From NCBI RefSeq assembly GCF_040126305.1, contig NZ_CP149510.1, positions 1,375,001 through 1,439,000 of the forward strand: a stretch of 64,000 nucleotides of DNA, written 5' to 3'. This stretch comes from Pararhizobium sp. A13 (GTDB taxonomy: Bacteria > Pseudomonadota > Alphaproteobacteria > Rhizobiales > Rhizobiaceae). Position numbers and translations under genes: made by a program. The notes below the pieces were generated by a model that did no database searches, was not told the origin of the DNA, and worked only from the letters and a program-made list of their open reading frames with translations. Positions within the stretch are counted from its first letter, which is position 1. Each line of letters starts with the position of its first letter. Positions 1 to 8,255 of the stretch are shown here, in pieces.

Positions 1-846
1 GCCCCCGCCATGAACCCGAAGATGTGGTCGCATCCGGCCACCCGCCGCAACCATGCGACGCTTGTTGCCGACGGCATCCGCTTCATCGGCCCGGCCGCCG
101 GCGAAATGGCCGAAAGCGGCGAAAAAGGCGAAGGCCGCATGGCCGAACCGCTGGAGATCGCGGCCGCCGCCGAAGCGCTGCTCGACACCGGCCGGAAACC
201 GCTGGCGGGCAAGAAGGCCATCGTCACCTCCGGCCCGACACATGAGCCGATCGACCCGGTGCGCTACATCGCCAACCGCTCGTCAGGAAAGCAGGGGCAT
301 GCGATTGCCGCAGAGCTGGCCCGGCTCGGAGCCGACGTGACGCTGGTCTCCGGCCCGGTGACGATCGCCGATCCGAAGGGTGTGTCGGTCATCCGTGTCG
401 AGCGCGCGGAAGAAATGCGCGACGCCGTCATTGCAGCGCTGCCCGCCGATATTGCCGTGATGGTCGCCGCCGTCGCCGACTGGCGCGTGGCGAGTGCTGC
501 TGGCAACAAGATCAAGAAAAAGCCCGGCGAAGCGCCACCGCCACTGCAGCTGACCGAAAACCCGGATATCCTGAAGACCGTCGGCCACCATGCCAAGCGA
601 CCAAAGCTGGTCGTCGGTTTTGCCGCTGAAACGCAGAATGTTGCTGAGAATGGCCGCTCCAAGCTGGAGAGGAAGGGGGCTGATTACATCGTCGCCAACG
701 ATGTCTCGCCCCACACCGGCATCATGGGCGGCGACCGCAACACCGTGAAGGTCATCGGCAAGACCGGTGACGAGGACTGGCCGGACATGGACAAGCAGGC
801 GGTAGCCGAACGGCTCGGCCGGCTGATCGCGTCACATTTTTCCTGA
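1..846 (+). CDS. coaBC: Bifunctional phosphopantothenoylcysteine decarboxylase/synthetase CoaBC, 3' part
   Basis: Coenzyme A biosynthesis: CoaC decarboxylates 4'-phosphopantothenoylcysteine and CoaB ligates cysteine to 4'-phosphopantothenate using CTP. The gene enters from the left edge in frame (first codons read A-P-A-M-N-P-K-M-W, the CoaC motif PAMNxxMW), so only the end of CoaC and the whole CoaB domain are present, 281 residues. CoaB signatures seen: GPTHEPIDPVRYIANRSSGK (substrate/dimer loop) and the lysine-rich KIKKKP segment that contacts the nucleotide. It ends convergent with, and overlapping by 15 bp, the amidotransferase gene. In many proteobacteria dut follows coaBC directly; here dut is 15 kb away. 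Confidence 0.95.
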   Translation, partial: APAMNPKMWSHPATRRNHATLVADGIRFIGPAAGEMAESGEKGEGRMAEPLEIAAAAEALLDTGRKPLAGKKAIVTSGPTHEPIDPVRYIANRSSGKQGHAIAAELARLGADVTLVSGPVTIADPKGVSVIRVERAEEMRDAVIAALPADIAVMVAAVADWRVASAAGNKIKKKPGEAPPPLQLTENPDILKTVGHHAKRPKLVVGFAAETQNVAENGRSKLERKGADYIVANDVSPHTGIMGGDRNTVKVIGKTGDEDWPDMDKQAVAERLGRLIASHFS

Positions 847-1659
847 CGCTGCCCGGCCCATGCGATCAGCGCTCGGTGCGGCACCCTGCGTGCCGAACAG
901 GCGGACGTCGACACCGTTTTCGCCAACGATGACCGCCGTGCCGTCCGGAATTTCCACCCAGGCGTTGTCATCGTCGTTGAGCGGTTCGGACACGAGGCAG
1001 TAGCCGCCGCTCGGCCCCATCGGGGCGGCGTAAAGCGTCGGCGCCTTCCAGTCGGAGGCGTAGCGCACGGCGTAGAGATCATGGCCGTCCGAAAGGGCAG
1101 CCGTGAAGCGGACGAGAACCTTGCGCTCCAGATGCTCGGCCAGGCGCTCGACGAAGGCCAGCGTCTCCGCGATGGCGCCGAGCGGATCGCTCTCAAGGCC
1201 GAATTGCAGCGCCATCAGGAACAGAAGCTCGCTGTCGGTGGAGCCGGTGCGGGCAGCGTAGAGATCGTTGTCGAGCATCGCCTCCATCGGCCGGCGCAGA
1301 TGGTCAAAATCGCCGATCTGGCCGTTGTGCATGAAGGACCAGCGGCCGTGGATGAAAGGATGGCAATTGTCGCGCCGCGTGCCGCCGCCGGTTGCGGCCC
1401 GCACATGGGCGAGAAACAGCGGCGAGCGGATCTGTCGGGCGATGCTTTTGAGGTTGCAGTCGGACCAGGCGGGCAGGATGTCGCGGTAGCGGCCGGGTTC
1501 CGGATGATCGCCGTACCAGGCGATGCCGAAGCCGTCGCCGTTGGTGGCCGTCTTGGCGCGGGTGGCGCAGTGGGATTGCTCGATCAGGGAATGCGCCGGG
1601 GACGACACCAGTTCTTCCAGATAAAGCGGCTCTCCGCGATAGGCTGCCCAACGGCACAT
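832..1659 (-). CDS. Class II glutamine amidotransferase (YafJ-like)
   Basis: 275 residues beginning Met-Cys-Arg-Trp; Cys2 becomes the N-terminal nucleophile after Met removal, as in class II (Ntn) amidotransferases. Further class II signs are the NGDGFGIAWY segment after the first 40 residues, the HVRAATGG segment and HNGQIGDF (the HNG motif). Family COG0121/YafJ: a stand-alone glutaminase-type domain whose physiological acceptor is usually unknown. No partner synthetase is adjacent. The start is chosen because an N-terminal Cys is essential; the 5' leader reads away from the divergent iol block. Confidence 0.85.
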   Translation of the reverse strand: MCRWAAYRGEPLYLEELVSSPAHSLIEQSHCATRAKTATNGDGFGIAWYGDHPEPGRYRDILPAWSDCNLKSIARQIRSPLFLAHVRAATGGGTRRDNCHPFIHGRWSFMHNGQIGDFDHLRRPMEAMLDNDLYAARTGSTDSELLFLMALQFGLESDPLGAIAETLAFVERLAEHLERKVLVRFTAALSDGHDLYAVRYASDWKAPTLYAAPMGPSGGYCLVSEPLNDDDNAWVEIPDGTAVIVGENGVDVRLFGTQGAAPSADRMGRAASGKM

Positions 1660-1843
1660 AAAAGATACTCCGGGTTGCGGGGATGGCCCGCCTTGATGGT
1701 TCGTTAACCATGATATTTGCCGATCATCCGGCCGAACATGGTAAAAATGCGTTAACGAACAGGATCATTTCCACATCTTCCTGCACAATCTATCGCCTTT
1801 TCCCCGGTGTTTCTGTTCCGCTTGGAACGGGCTTTCGCAATAT

Positions 1844-1867
1844 TCGAACAAAAATTCCATATTGACA
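1844..1867 (+). promoter_or_regulatory. Candidate IolR-type operator abutting a -35 box, upstream of the MocA-type oxidoreductase gene
   Basis: The site reads CGAA-N6-TTCC (1845-1858) and is followed at once by CATATTGACA, giving a TTGACA -35 hexamer at 1862-1867. The same layout (half site, then TATATTGAC) occurs before iolC at 4029-4051. The left arm is imperfect. A 5'-UTR of about 40 nt then leads to GGGAGGAATT before the start codon. Function is inferred from similarity to the two better sites near the iolR gene. Confidence 0.5.
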
Positions 1868-1931
1868 TGCAATGTAAAAAACATTTCATCTGGCCCCGAA
1901 GCCGCAACGCAGTGCTGGGAGGAATTGACAG

Positions 1932-3068
1932 ATGAGTGGCAAACGCAGGATCGGCGTCGGCTTGATCGGCACTGGTTTCATGGGCAAGGCGCATGCGCTG
2001 GGCTTCACGGTCGCGGCAAGGGTGTTTGACCTGCCGTTTGAACTTGACCTGGTTTCGGTTGCCGACGTCTCGCTCGATGGCGCCGAAAAGGCACGCCGCA
2101 ATCTGGGTTTCCGCAACGCGACCGCGGACTGGCGCGAGTTGCTGAGCGACCCGGCTATCGACATCATCGACATCACCACGCCCAATCTGCTGCACAAGGA
2201 GATGGCACTGGCCGCGATCGCCCACGGCAAACATGTCTACTGTGAAAAGCCGCTCGCACCGACCGTTGCCGAATGCGCCGAAATGGTTGCCGCGGCGGAA
2301 AAGGCCGGCGTCGTCACGCAGGTTGGGTTCAATTATCTGAAGAACCCGATGATCTTCCTGGCGAAGGACCTGATCGAAAGCGGCGAGATCGGCGAAATCC
2401 GCTCGGTGCGCGGCATCCATGCCGAGGACTTCATGATGGACGCGTCCGCGCCCTGGAGCTGGCGGCTTGATCCGAAGAGCGGCGGTGGCGCGCTTGCCGA
2501 CATTGGCAGCCACATTATTGCGTCCCTTCGCCATCTCGTCGGTCCCATCTCCTCGGTATTGGCCGAGACGATCATTCAGGTGCCCGAACGCCCCATCGCA
2601 CGCGGCTCGAGTGAGATGCGCGCCGTCGAGGTGGACGACATCACCCGCGCCTTCGTGCGCTTCGAAGGCGGCGCGACCGGCAGTTTCGAGGCCAATTGGA
2701 GCGCCACCGGCCGCAAGATGCAGCATGATTTCGAAATCTACGGATCGAAGGGCAGCATCGTCTTCACGCAGGAGCGGATGAACGAACTCAAGGTCTGGTT
2801 CGCCGGCGACGACGTCCGAAGCCGTGGTTACCGCACCATCTGGGCCGGCCCGGAGCACCCGCCCTACGGCGCCTTCTGCGTCGCCCCCGGCCACCAGATC
2901 GGCTTCAACGACCTGAAGGCCATCGAGGCGAATGAATTCCTGCAGGCGATCGCGACTGGCGGCAGACCCGGAACCGATTTCCGGGAAGGCTACGAGGTCC
3001 AGAAGGTCGTTTCGGCCACCTACCAATCGGCGAAAACCAATGAGTGGGTGCACATCGGAGCCAGTTGA
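1932..3068 (+). CDS. Gfo/Idh/MocA-family oxidoreductase, probable inositol or inosose dehydrogenase
   Basis: 378 residues. The N-terminal Rossmann fold shows GLIGTGFMGKAHA, and the family EKP motif is in VYCEKPLAPT near residue 105, where Lys is the catalytic/cofactor-binding residue. The C-terminal half (GGGALADIGSH, then the beta-sheet region) fits the MocA C-terminal domain. A strong Shine-Dalgarno GGGAGGAA sits 8 nt before ATG. It precedes the iolR regulator and iolCDEB, matching the rhizobial inositol locus, so an NAD(P)-dependent role on myo-/scyllo-inositol, inosose or a rhizopine-type derivative is inferred. The exact substrate cannot be read from the sequence. It may share IolR control through the 1844-1867 site. 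Confidence 0.85.
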   Translation: MSGKRRIGVGLIGTGFMGKAHALGFTVAARVFDLPFELDLVSVADVSLDGAEKARRNLGFRNATADWRELLSDPAIDIIDITTPNLLHKEMALAAIAHGKHVYCEKPLAPTVAECAEMVAAAEKAGVVTQVGFNYLKNPMIFLAKDLIESGEIGEIRSVRGIHAEDFMMDASAPWSWRLDPKSGGGALADIGSHIIASLRHLVGPISSVLAETIIQVPERPIARGSSEMRAVEVDDITRAFVRFEGGATGSFEANWSATGRKMQHDFEIYGSKGSIVFTQERMNELKVWFAGDDVRSRGYRTIWAGPEHPPYGAFCVAPGHQIGFNDLKAIEANEFLQAIATGGRPGTDFREGYEVQKVVSATYQSAKTNEWVHIGAS

Positions 3069-3094
3069 TGAAAGTGCAAAAAAACTTGGAACGG

Positions 3095-3110
3095 TGGAAT
3101 GAATATTCTA
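3095..3110. promoter_or_regulatory. Candidate IolR operator upstream of iolR (autoregulatory)
   Basis: TGGAAT-GAAT-ATTCTA, an inverted repeat with one arm mismatch, 63 bp before the iolR start codon. It is nearly identical to TAGAAT-GAAA-ATTCTA just downstream of iolR, before iolC. The core matches GGAA-N6-TTC. Placement suggests autoregulation by the RpiR-type protein. Confidence 0.6.
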
Positions 3111-3173
3111 TTCTTCGCTCCATTCTTTACGTAAGGTCTTGAAAACAGCGTACGCAGGAAGAGACCGCAGCCG

Positions 3174-4028
3174 ATGGCCGAAACGGAAAACAGCATCGAT
3201 GTTCCGCAGGATTTCGACGGCCTGAAGGCGACGATCCTGGAGCGGAAGGCGCAATTGCCGAAGCGTCTCCGCCAGGTCGCGGCTTACGCGCTGGACCATC
3301 CGGATGAGATCGCCTTCGGCACGGCTGCGAGTATCGCCACGTCGGCCGATGTTCAGCCCTCGACCCTGGTCCGTTTCGCCCAGCATTTCGGTTTTGAGGG
3401 GTTTTCCAGTCTGCAACAGATTTTCCGGGCTCGCCTGCGTGAACGCACACCGGGTTATGACGAGCGTCTCAAGGCACTGAGCGCCAACGATCACAGCAAG
3501 CTCGAAAGCGGGTCGATCTTCAACGGCTTCGTCGCCGCGGCCCACCGATCGCTCGACAATATCGCCACCTCCGTCGAGCCCGAAGCCTTCGAGCGCGCCG
3601 TCAATATCCTCGCCGGAGCCGAGACGATCTATCTTGTCGCCAAGCGCCGCTCCTATCCGATCTCCGGCTACATGGCCTATGCCTTCGGCAAACTGAAGGT
3701 GAAATACCAGATGGTTGGCACGGCGGCCGGTATCGATGACGATATTCTGGCGATGGCCGGCCCGAAAGACGCAGCCTTTGCCGTCAGTTTCTCCCCTTAT
3801 GCGTCCGAGAGCGTCAATCAGGCAAAATCGCTTGCGGGCCGCAAGGTGCCGGTCGTGTCGCTGACGGACTCGGCCTTCTCGCCGCTGGCGGAATCGTCCA
3901 AGGTCTGGTTCGAACTGGTCGAGGCCGATCATGCCGGATTCCGTTCCCTTTCGGCCAGCATGGCCTTTGCCATGGCGCTGACCGTCGCTGTCGCTGAAAA
4001 GCGGCGGCGGAATGCCCAGGAACACTAA
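3174..4028 (+). CDS. iolR: RpiR-family transcriptional regulator, IolR-type repressor
   Basis: 284 residues. The N-terminal ~90 residues form an HTH_6 domain (LPKRLRQVAAYALDHPDEIA, then TSADVQPSTLVRFAQHFGF). The C-terminal ~140 residues form a SIS sugar-phosphate binding domain (AETIYLVAKRRSYPISGYMA; later VVSLTDSAFSPLAESS). SD AGGAAGAG precedes ATG. The rhizobial IolR protein represses inositol genes and responds to a pathway intermediate; this gene lies directly upstream of iolC, as in Sinorhizobium. Inverted repeats at 3095-3110 and 4029-4044 flank the gene and are the likely binding sites. The ligand is inferred, not visible. Confidence 0.88.
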   Translation: MAETENSIDVPQDFDGLKATILERKAQLPKRLRQVAAYALDHPDEIAFGTAASIATSADVQPSTLVRFAQHFGFEGFSSLQQIFRARLRERTPGYDERLKALSANDHSKLESGSIFNGFVAAAHRSLDNIATSVEPEAFERAVNILAGAETIYLVAKRRSYPISGYMAYAFGKLKVKYQMVGTAAGIDDDILAMAGPKDAAFAVSFSPYASESVNQAKSLAGRKVPVVSLTDSAFSPLAESSKVWFELVEADHAGFRSLSASMAFAMALTVAVAEKRRRNAQEH

Positions 4029-4051
4029 TAGAATGAAAATTCTATATTGAC
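4029..4051 (+). promoter_or_regulatory. Perfect inverted repeat plus -35 box: candidate IolR operator of iolCDEB
   Basis: TAGAAT-GAAA-ATTCTA (4029-4044) is a perfect 6-bp-arm palindrome starting at the base after the iolR stop codon. It is followed by TATTGAC, whose TTGACT (4047-4052) can act as a -35 hexamer; a weak -10 would fall near 4070. A repressor bound here would cover the -35. The same half site plus TATTGAC arrangement occurs at 1854-1866. Confidence 0.65.
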
Positions 4052-4140
4052 TAAGCGCCAGAATTTATGTTTCATAAAGCCATCATCCAACTGACAATAG
4101 GAATGTCGGCGCGACGCCAGCGCCCCGCCGGGAGGAAGCA

Positions 4141-6078
4141 GTGAGCCAGACCAACAGGATGCAGGCAGACAAGCCGCTTGACCTCATCACCATCGGCCGG
4201 GCCTCGGTCGATCTTTACGGCCAGCAGATCGGAACGCGGCTGGAGGACGTCGCCAGTTTCGCCAAGTCCGTCGGCGGCTGCCCCACCAATATCTCCGTCG
4301 GTACGGCGCGTCTCGGTCTGAAATCGGCGCTGCTGACCCGTGTCGGCAAAGAGCAGATGGGCCGCTTCATCCGCGAGCAGCTCGAGCGCGAAGGCGTGGA
4401 AACCAAGGGCATTGTGACCGATCCCGAACGGCTGACCGCGCTCGCCATTCTCTCCGTTGAAAGCGATCATTCCTTCCCGCTGCTGTTCTACCGCGACAAT
4501 TGCGCCGACAATGCGCTGTGCGAAGACGATGTGGCCGAAGATTTCATCCGCTCCGCCCGTGCCATCCTGGTCACCGGCACGCATTTCTCCAAGCCGCACA
4601 CCGATGCCGCCCAACGCAAGGCGATCCGTATTGCCAAGGAAAGCGGCGCCAAGGTCGTCTTCGATATCGACTATCGCCCGAATCTCTGGGGCCTTGCCGG
4701 CCATGACGCGGGCGACAACCGCTATATCGCCTCGGAAAAGGTCTCGGCTCACCTGAAGACGGTGCTGGCCGATTGCGACCTGATCGTCGGCACCGAGGAG
4801 GAAGTGCTTATCGCATCGGGTGACAGCGACCTGCTTGCGGCGCTCAAGACCATCCGCGCCAATTCCAAGGCGACGATCGTGCTGAAGCGCGGGCCGATGG
4901 GCTGCATCGTCTACGATGGTCCGATTTCGGATAATCTCGAAGACGGTATCGTCGGCAAGGGCTTCCCGATCGAGGTCTACAACGTTCTCGGCGCCGGCGA
5001 CGCCTTCATGTCCGGCTTCCTGCGCGGTTGGCTGAAAGGCGAACCGCATGCCACCTCGGCCACATGGGCCAATGCCTGCGGCGCCTTTGCTGTCTCGCGT
5101 CTGCTCTGCGCACCGGAAATTCCGACCTGGACCGAGCTGCAGTTTTTTCTCGAAAACGGCAGCAAGGAAAAGGCGCTGCGCAAGGACGAGGCGATCAACC
5201 ACGTCCATTGGGCAACAACCCGCCGCCGCGAGATCCCGCAGCTGATGGCGCTCGCCATTGACCACCGCAGCCAACTCGAGGATCTTGCCGATGGCAATCC
5301 TGATCTGCTGGCCCGCATCCCGGCCTTCAAGGTGCTGGCCGTCAAGGCGGCCGAGCGTATCGCCAACGGCCGCCCCGGCTTCGGCATGCTCATCGATGAC
5401 AAATACGGCCGCGAGGCCCTGTTTGCCGCCGCCAAGAACAAGGATTTCTGGATCGCCAAGCCGATCGAGCTTCCGGGTTCGCGGCCGCTGCAGTTCGAGT
5501 TCAGTCAGGACCTCGGTAGCCGGCTCATCGATTGGCCGGTCGATCACTGCATCAAGGTCTTGAGCTTCTACCATCCGGACGATCCGGCCGAGATGAAGGC
5601 CGCCCAGATCGCCAAGCTGCGTTCCGCCTTCGAGGCAGCGCGGAAAGTCGGCCGCGAAATCCTGATCGAGATCATCGCCGGCAAGCACGGTACACTCGAC
5701 GACCAGACCATTCCCCGCGCCCTCAATGAGCTTTATGATGCCGGCCTGAAGCCCGACTGGTGGAAGCTGGAGCCGCAGGCAAGCCGCGCCGCCTGGGCCG
5801 CCATCGATGCGGTCATCGAAAAGCGCGATCCCCTCTGCCGCGGCGTCGTTCTACTCGGACTGGAGGCGCCGTATGATGTGCTCAAGGAAGGTTTTGCCGC
5901 TGCGCGCACCTCCAAGACGGTCAAGGGCTTTGCCGTTGGCCGCACGATCTTTGCCGATGCCAGCAAGGCGTGGCTCGCAGGCGAGATGACCGACGAGCAG
6001 GCGATCGCCGACATGGCGGGCAAGTTCGAGGCTCTGGTCAATCTGTGGCTCGGCTTGGCGGAGACGAAAGCGGCTTGA
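4141..6078 (+). CDS. iolC: 5-dehydro-2-deoxygluconokinase fused to DUF2090 aldolase-like domain (IolC)
   Basis: 645 residues with a GTG start behind GGGAGGAAGCA. Residues ~15-330 are a PfkB/ribokinase-type kinase: the N-terminal GRASVDLYG and SVGGCPTNISVG segments, and NVLGAGDAFMSGF at 281-293 with the catalytic Asp287. It phosphorylates 5-dehydro-2-deoxy-gluconate. Residues ~340-640 are DUF2090, a class I aldolase-like TIM barrel (AIDHRSQLEDLA at its start). In proteobacteria this fusion is often annotated as also cleaving the phosphorylated product; no separate iolJ is present in the window, which fits but does not prove that role. First gene of iolCDEB; 220 bp separate it from iolD and contain a palindromic repeat. 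Confidence 0.92.
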   Translation: MSQTNRMQADKPLDLITIGRASVDLYGQQIGTRLEDVASFAKSVGGCPTNISVGTARLGLKSALLTRVGKEQMGRFIREQLEREGVETKGIVTDPERLTALAILSVESDHSFPLLFYRDNCADNALCEDDVAEDFIRSARAILVTGTHFSKPHTDAAQRKAIRIAKESGAKVVFDIDYRPNLWGLAGHDAGDNRYIASEKVSAHLKTVLADCDLIVGTEEEVLIASGDSDLLAALKTIRANSKATIVLKRGPMGCIVYDGPISDNLEDGIVGKGFPIEVYNVLGAGDAFMSGFLRGWLKGEPHATSATWANACGAFAVSRLLCAPEIPTWTELQFFLENGSKEKALRKDEAINHVHWATTRRREIPQLMALAIDHRSQLEDLADGNPDLLARIPAFKVLAVKAAERIANGRPGFGMLIDDKYGREALFAAAKNKDFWIAKPIELPGSRPLQFEFSQDLGSRLIDWPVDHCIKVLSFYHPDDPAEMKAAQIAKLRSAFEAARKVGREILIEIIAGKHGTLDDQTIPRALNELYDAGLKPDWWKLEPQASRAAWAAIDAVIEKRDPLCRGVVLLGLEAPYDVLKEGFAAARTSKTVKGFAVGRTIFADASKAWLAGEMTDEQAIADMAGKFEALVNLWLGLAETKAA

Positions 6079-6100
6079 AAAACCCGGTGAGTGCCGAGGA

Positions 6101-6240
6101 TACGGCCCTCACTCCCTCTGTCCCTTCGGTAATCTCCTCTTCAAAGAGGGTGATTAGCTTTGCCGACGACAGCGCAGATGAGAGAAAACTATGATCTCCG
6201 CCATCGAGGGGGAGATGTCCCGAAGGGACGGAGGGGGGTA
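6101..6240. repeat. Rhizobial palindromic intergenic element (RIME-like), degenerate copy
   Basis: Imperfect terminal inverted repeats face each other across about 140 bp. The left end contains CCCTCTGTCCCTTCGGTAAT and the right end GAGATGTCCCGAAGGGACGG followed by AGGGGGGTA. The right arm is the common rhizobial CCCCCTCTGTCCC...GGGACATCTCCCCCTC type. It lies within the iolC-iolD gap, where it would be transcribed and fold into a stem. A much better copy lies inside the coding region at 49664-49847. Confidence 0.75.
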
Positions 6241-6298
6241 GAACTCTCCTCGTATGCGGAGTTAATGCGAGGCGATGGCCTCGTTCGAGGAGGAAACA

Positions 6299-8149
6299 AT
6301 GAGCCTGAAAACAGTCCGCCTGACCATGGCGCAAGCCGTGGCGCGGTTCCTGACGCGGCAGATGACCGTGATCGATGGCGAAAAACTGCCGATCTTCGGC
6401 GGTGTCTTTGCCATTTTCGGTCACGGTAACGTCGCGGGCATCGGCGAGGCGCTATACGGCATCAAGGACACGTTGCCGACGTATCGCGCCCAGAACGAGC
6501 AGGGCATGGCGAATGCAGCGATCGCCTTTGCCAAGGCAAGCTTCCGCCGGCGCTTCATGGCGTGCACGACGTCGATCGGCCCCGGTGCGCTGAACATGGT
6601 GACTTCCGCGGCGCTCGCGCACGTCAACCGCTTGCCCGTTCTTTTCCTTCCCGGCGACGTCTTCGCCAATCGCCGCCCCGATCCGGTTCTGCAGCAGATC
6701 GAGGATTTCGGCGACGGCACCATGACTGTGAACGACTGCTTCCGTCCCGTCTCGCGCTATTTCGATCGCATCACCCGTCCGGAACAGATCATCCCGGCGC
6801 TGCGCCGCGCCATGCAGGTGTTGACCGACCCCGCCGATTGCGGCCCGGTGACGCTGGCGCTCTGCCAGGATGTGCAGGCGGAAGCCTATGATTATCCGGA
6901 GAACTTCTTCGACGAGAAGGTCTGGACGACCCGGCGCCTCCACCCCGATGCCGATGAACTGGCCCATGCGATCACGGCGCTGAAGGCGGCCAAAAAGCCG
7001 GTGATCATCGCCGGCGGCGGCGTGCTCTATTCGGAAGCCGCCAAAGCGCTCGCAACGTTCGCCGAGACGCACGGTATCCCCGTCGTCGAAACCCAGTCTG
7101 GCAAGTCCTCGCTGCCACATAGCCATCCGCTCAACATGGGTTCGGTCGGCGTCACGGGTACCTCGGCCTCCAACCAGCTTGCCGAAGAGGCCGATGTTGT
7201 TCTCGCGGTCGGTTCGCGCCTCCAGGATTTCACCACCGGCTCCTGGTCGCTGTTCAAAAATGACGATCTGAAGATCATCGGCCTTAACGTACAGGCCTTC
7301 GACGCCGCCAAGCATGAGGGCCTGCCGCTGGTATCCGACGCCCGCGTCGGGCTGGAGGCGTTGAGCGCCGGGCTTGGTTCGCAAAAGGCCGATGGGGCCT
7401 GGACGAAGAAGGCGACCGCCGGCAAGGCCGAGTGGCTGAAGGCAGCGGACAAGGCAATGGAGGCCACCAACGCTACACTGCCGTCCGATGCGCAGGTGAT
7501 CGGTGCCGTCCAGCGCGCCCGAACGGAGAATACCACGCTCGTTTGCGCCGCCGGCGGTCTGCCGGGCGAGTTGCACAAGCTCTGGCAGGCGGATTCCCCC
7601 GGCAGCTATCACATGGAATACGGTTTTTCGACCATGGGTTATGAAGTCGCCGGCGGTCTCGGCGTCAAGCTCGCCAAACCGAATAGCGACGTCATCGTCA
7701 TGGTCGGCGACGGCAGTTACATGATGCTGAATTCAGAAATCGCCTCCTCGATCATGCTCGGTGCCAAGATCACCATCGTGCTGCTCGACAATGCCGGCTA
7801 TGGCTGCATCAACCGACTGCAGATGGCCACCGGCGGCGCGAACTTCAACAATCTGTTGAGGGACACGCATCACGTCACGCTGCCAGCCATCGATTTTGCC
7901 GCCCACGCGGCTGCCATGGGCGCTGTGACGCGCAAGGTTTCGTCGATCGCCGAGCTGGAAATCGCGCTGAAGGAAACCGCCGGCGCAGATCGCACGACGG
8001 TTATCGTTATCGACACAGACCCGCTCATCACCACGGATGAGGGCGGTCACTGGTGGGATGTCGCGGTGCCGGAAGTTTCCGAGCGCGCGAAGGTCAACGA
8101 GGCCCGCAAGGGCTACGAGAAAGCGCTTGCCGCACAGCGCATCGGTTAA
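6299..8149 (+). CDS. iolD: 3D-(3,5/4)-trihydroxycyclohexane-1,2-dione hydrolase (IolD)
   Basis: 616 residues; ThDP-dependent hydrolase that opens the inosose-derived ring to 5-deoxy-glucuronate. Start chosen at ATG 6299 (MSLKTVRLT) because GAGGAGGAAACA lies just before it; an in-frame ATG at 6275 has no ribosome site. The N-terminal domain holds the catalytic Glu in RAQNEQGMANAA. The C-terminal ThDP motif runs GDGSYMMLNSEI to LLDNAGYGC (GDG-x~24-N). Second gene of the iolCDEB operon, about 105 bp before iolE. Confidence 0.94.
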   Translation: MSLKTVRLTMAQAVARFLTRQMTVIDGEKLPIFGGVFAIFGHGNVAGIGEALYGIKDTLPTYRAQNEQGMANAAIAFAKASFRRRFMACTTSIGPGALNMVTSAALAHVNRLPVLFLPGDVFANRRPDPVLQQIEDFGDGTMTVNDCFRPVSRYFDRITRPEQIIPALRRAMQVLTDPADCGPVTLALCQDVQAEAYDYPENFFDEKVWTTRRLHPDADELAHAITALKAAKKPVIIAGGGVLYSEAAKALATFAETHGIPVVETQSGKSSLPHSHPLNMGSVGVTGTSASNQLAEEADVVLAVGSRLQDFTTGSWSLFKNDDLKIIGLNVQAFDAAKHEGLPLVSDARVGLEALSAGLGSQKADGAWTKKATAGKAEWLKAADKAMEATNATLPSDAQVIGAVQRARTENTTLVCAAGGLPGELHKLWQADSPGSYHMEYGFSTMGYEVAGGLGVKLAKPNSDVIVMVGDGSYMMLNSEIASSIMLGAKITIVLLDNAGYGCINRLQMATGGANFNNLLRDTHHVTLPAIDFAAHAAAMGAVTRKVSSIAELEIALKETAGADRTTVIVIDTDPLITTDEGGHWWDVAVPEVSERAKVNEARKGYEKALAAQRIG

Positions 8150-8255
8150 GAAACGTCCCGTCCTGATATGGACGGGAGAGCCCCGAACATCATTGCCAGA
8201 TCATTTCGGAGAGCTCGCTGCAGGCTTCCCGAACGACGCCTCAAGGAGAATTTTC

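Noticed and set aside
1081..1707. 208-codon plus-strand ORF opposite the class II amidotransferase
   Set aside because: Shadow of the amidotransferase, which has clear N-terminal Cys and HNG motifs.
4072..5688. Open frame of 538 codons on the minus strand opposite iolC
   Set aside because: Arises from codon bias of the GC-rich iolC gene; no ribosome site or domain. The plus-strand kinase motifs are unambiguous.
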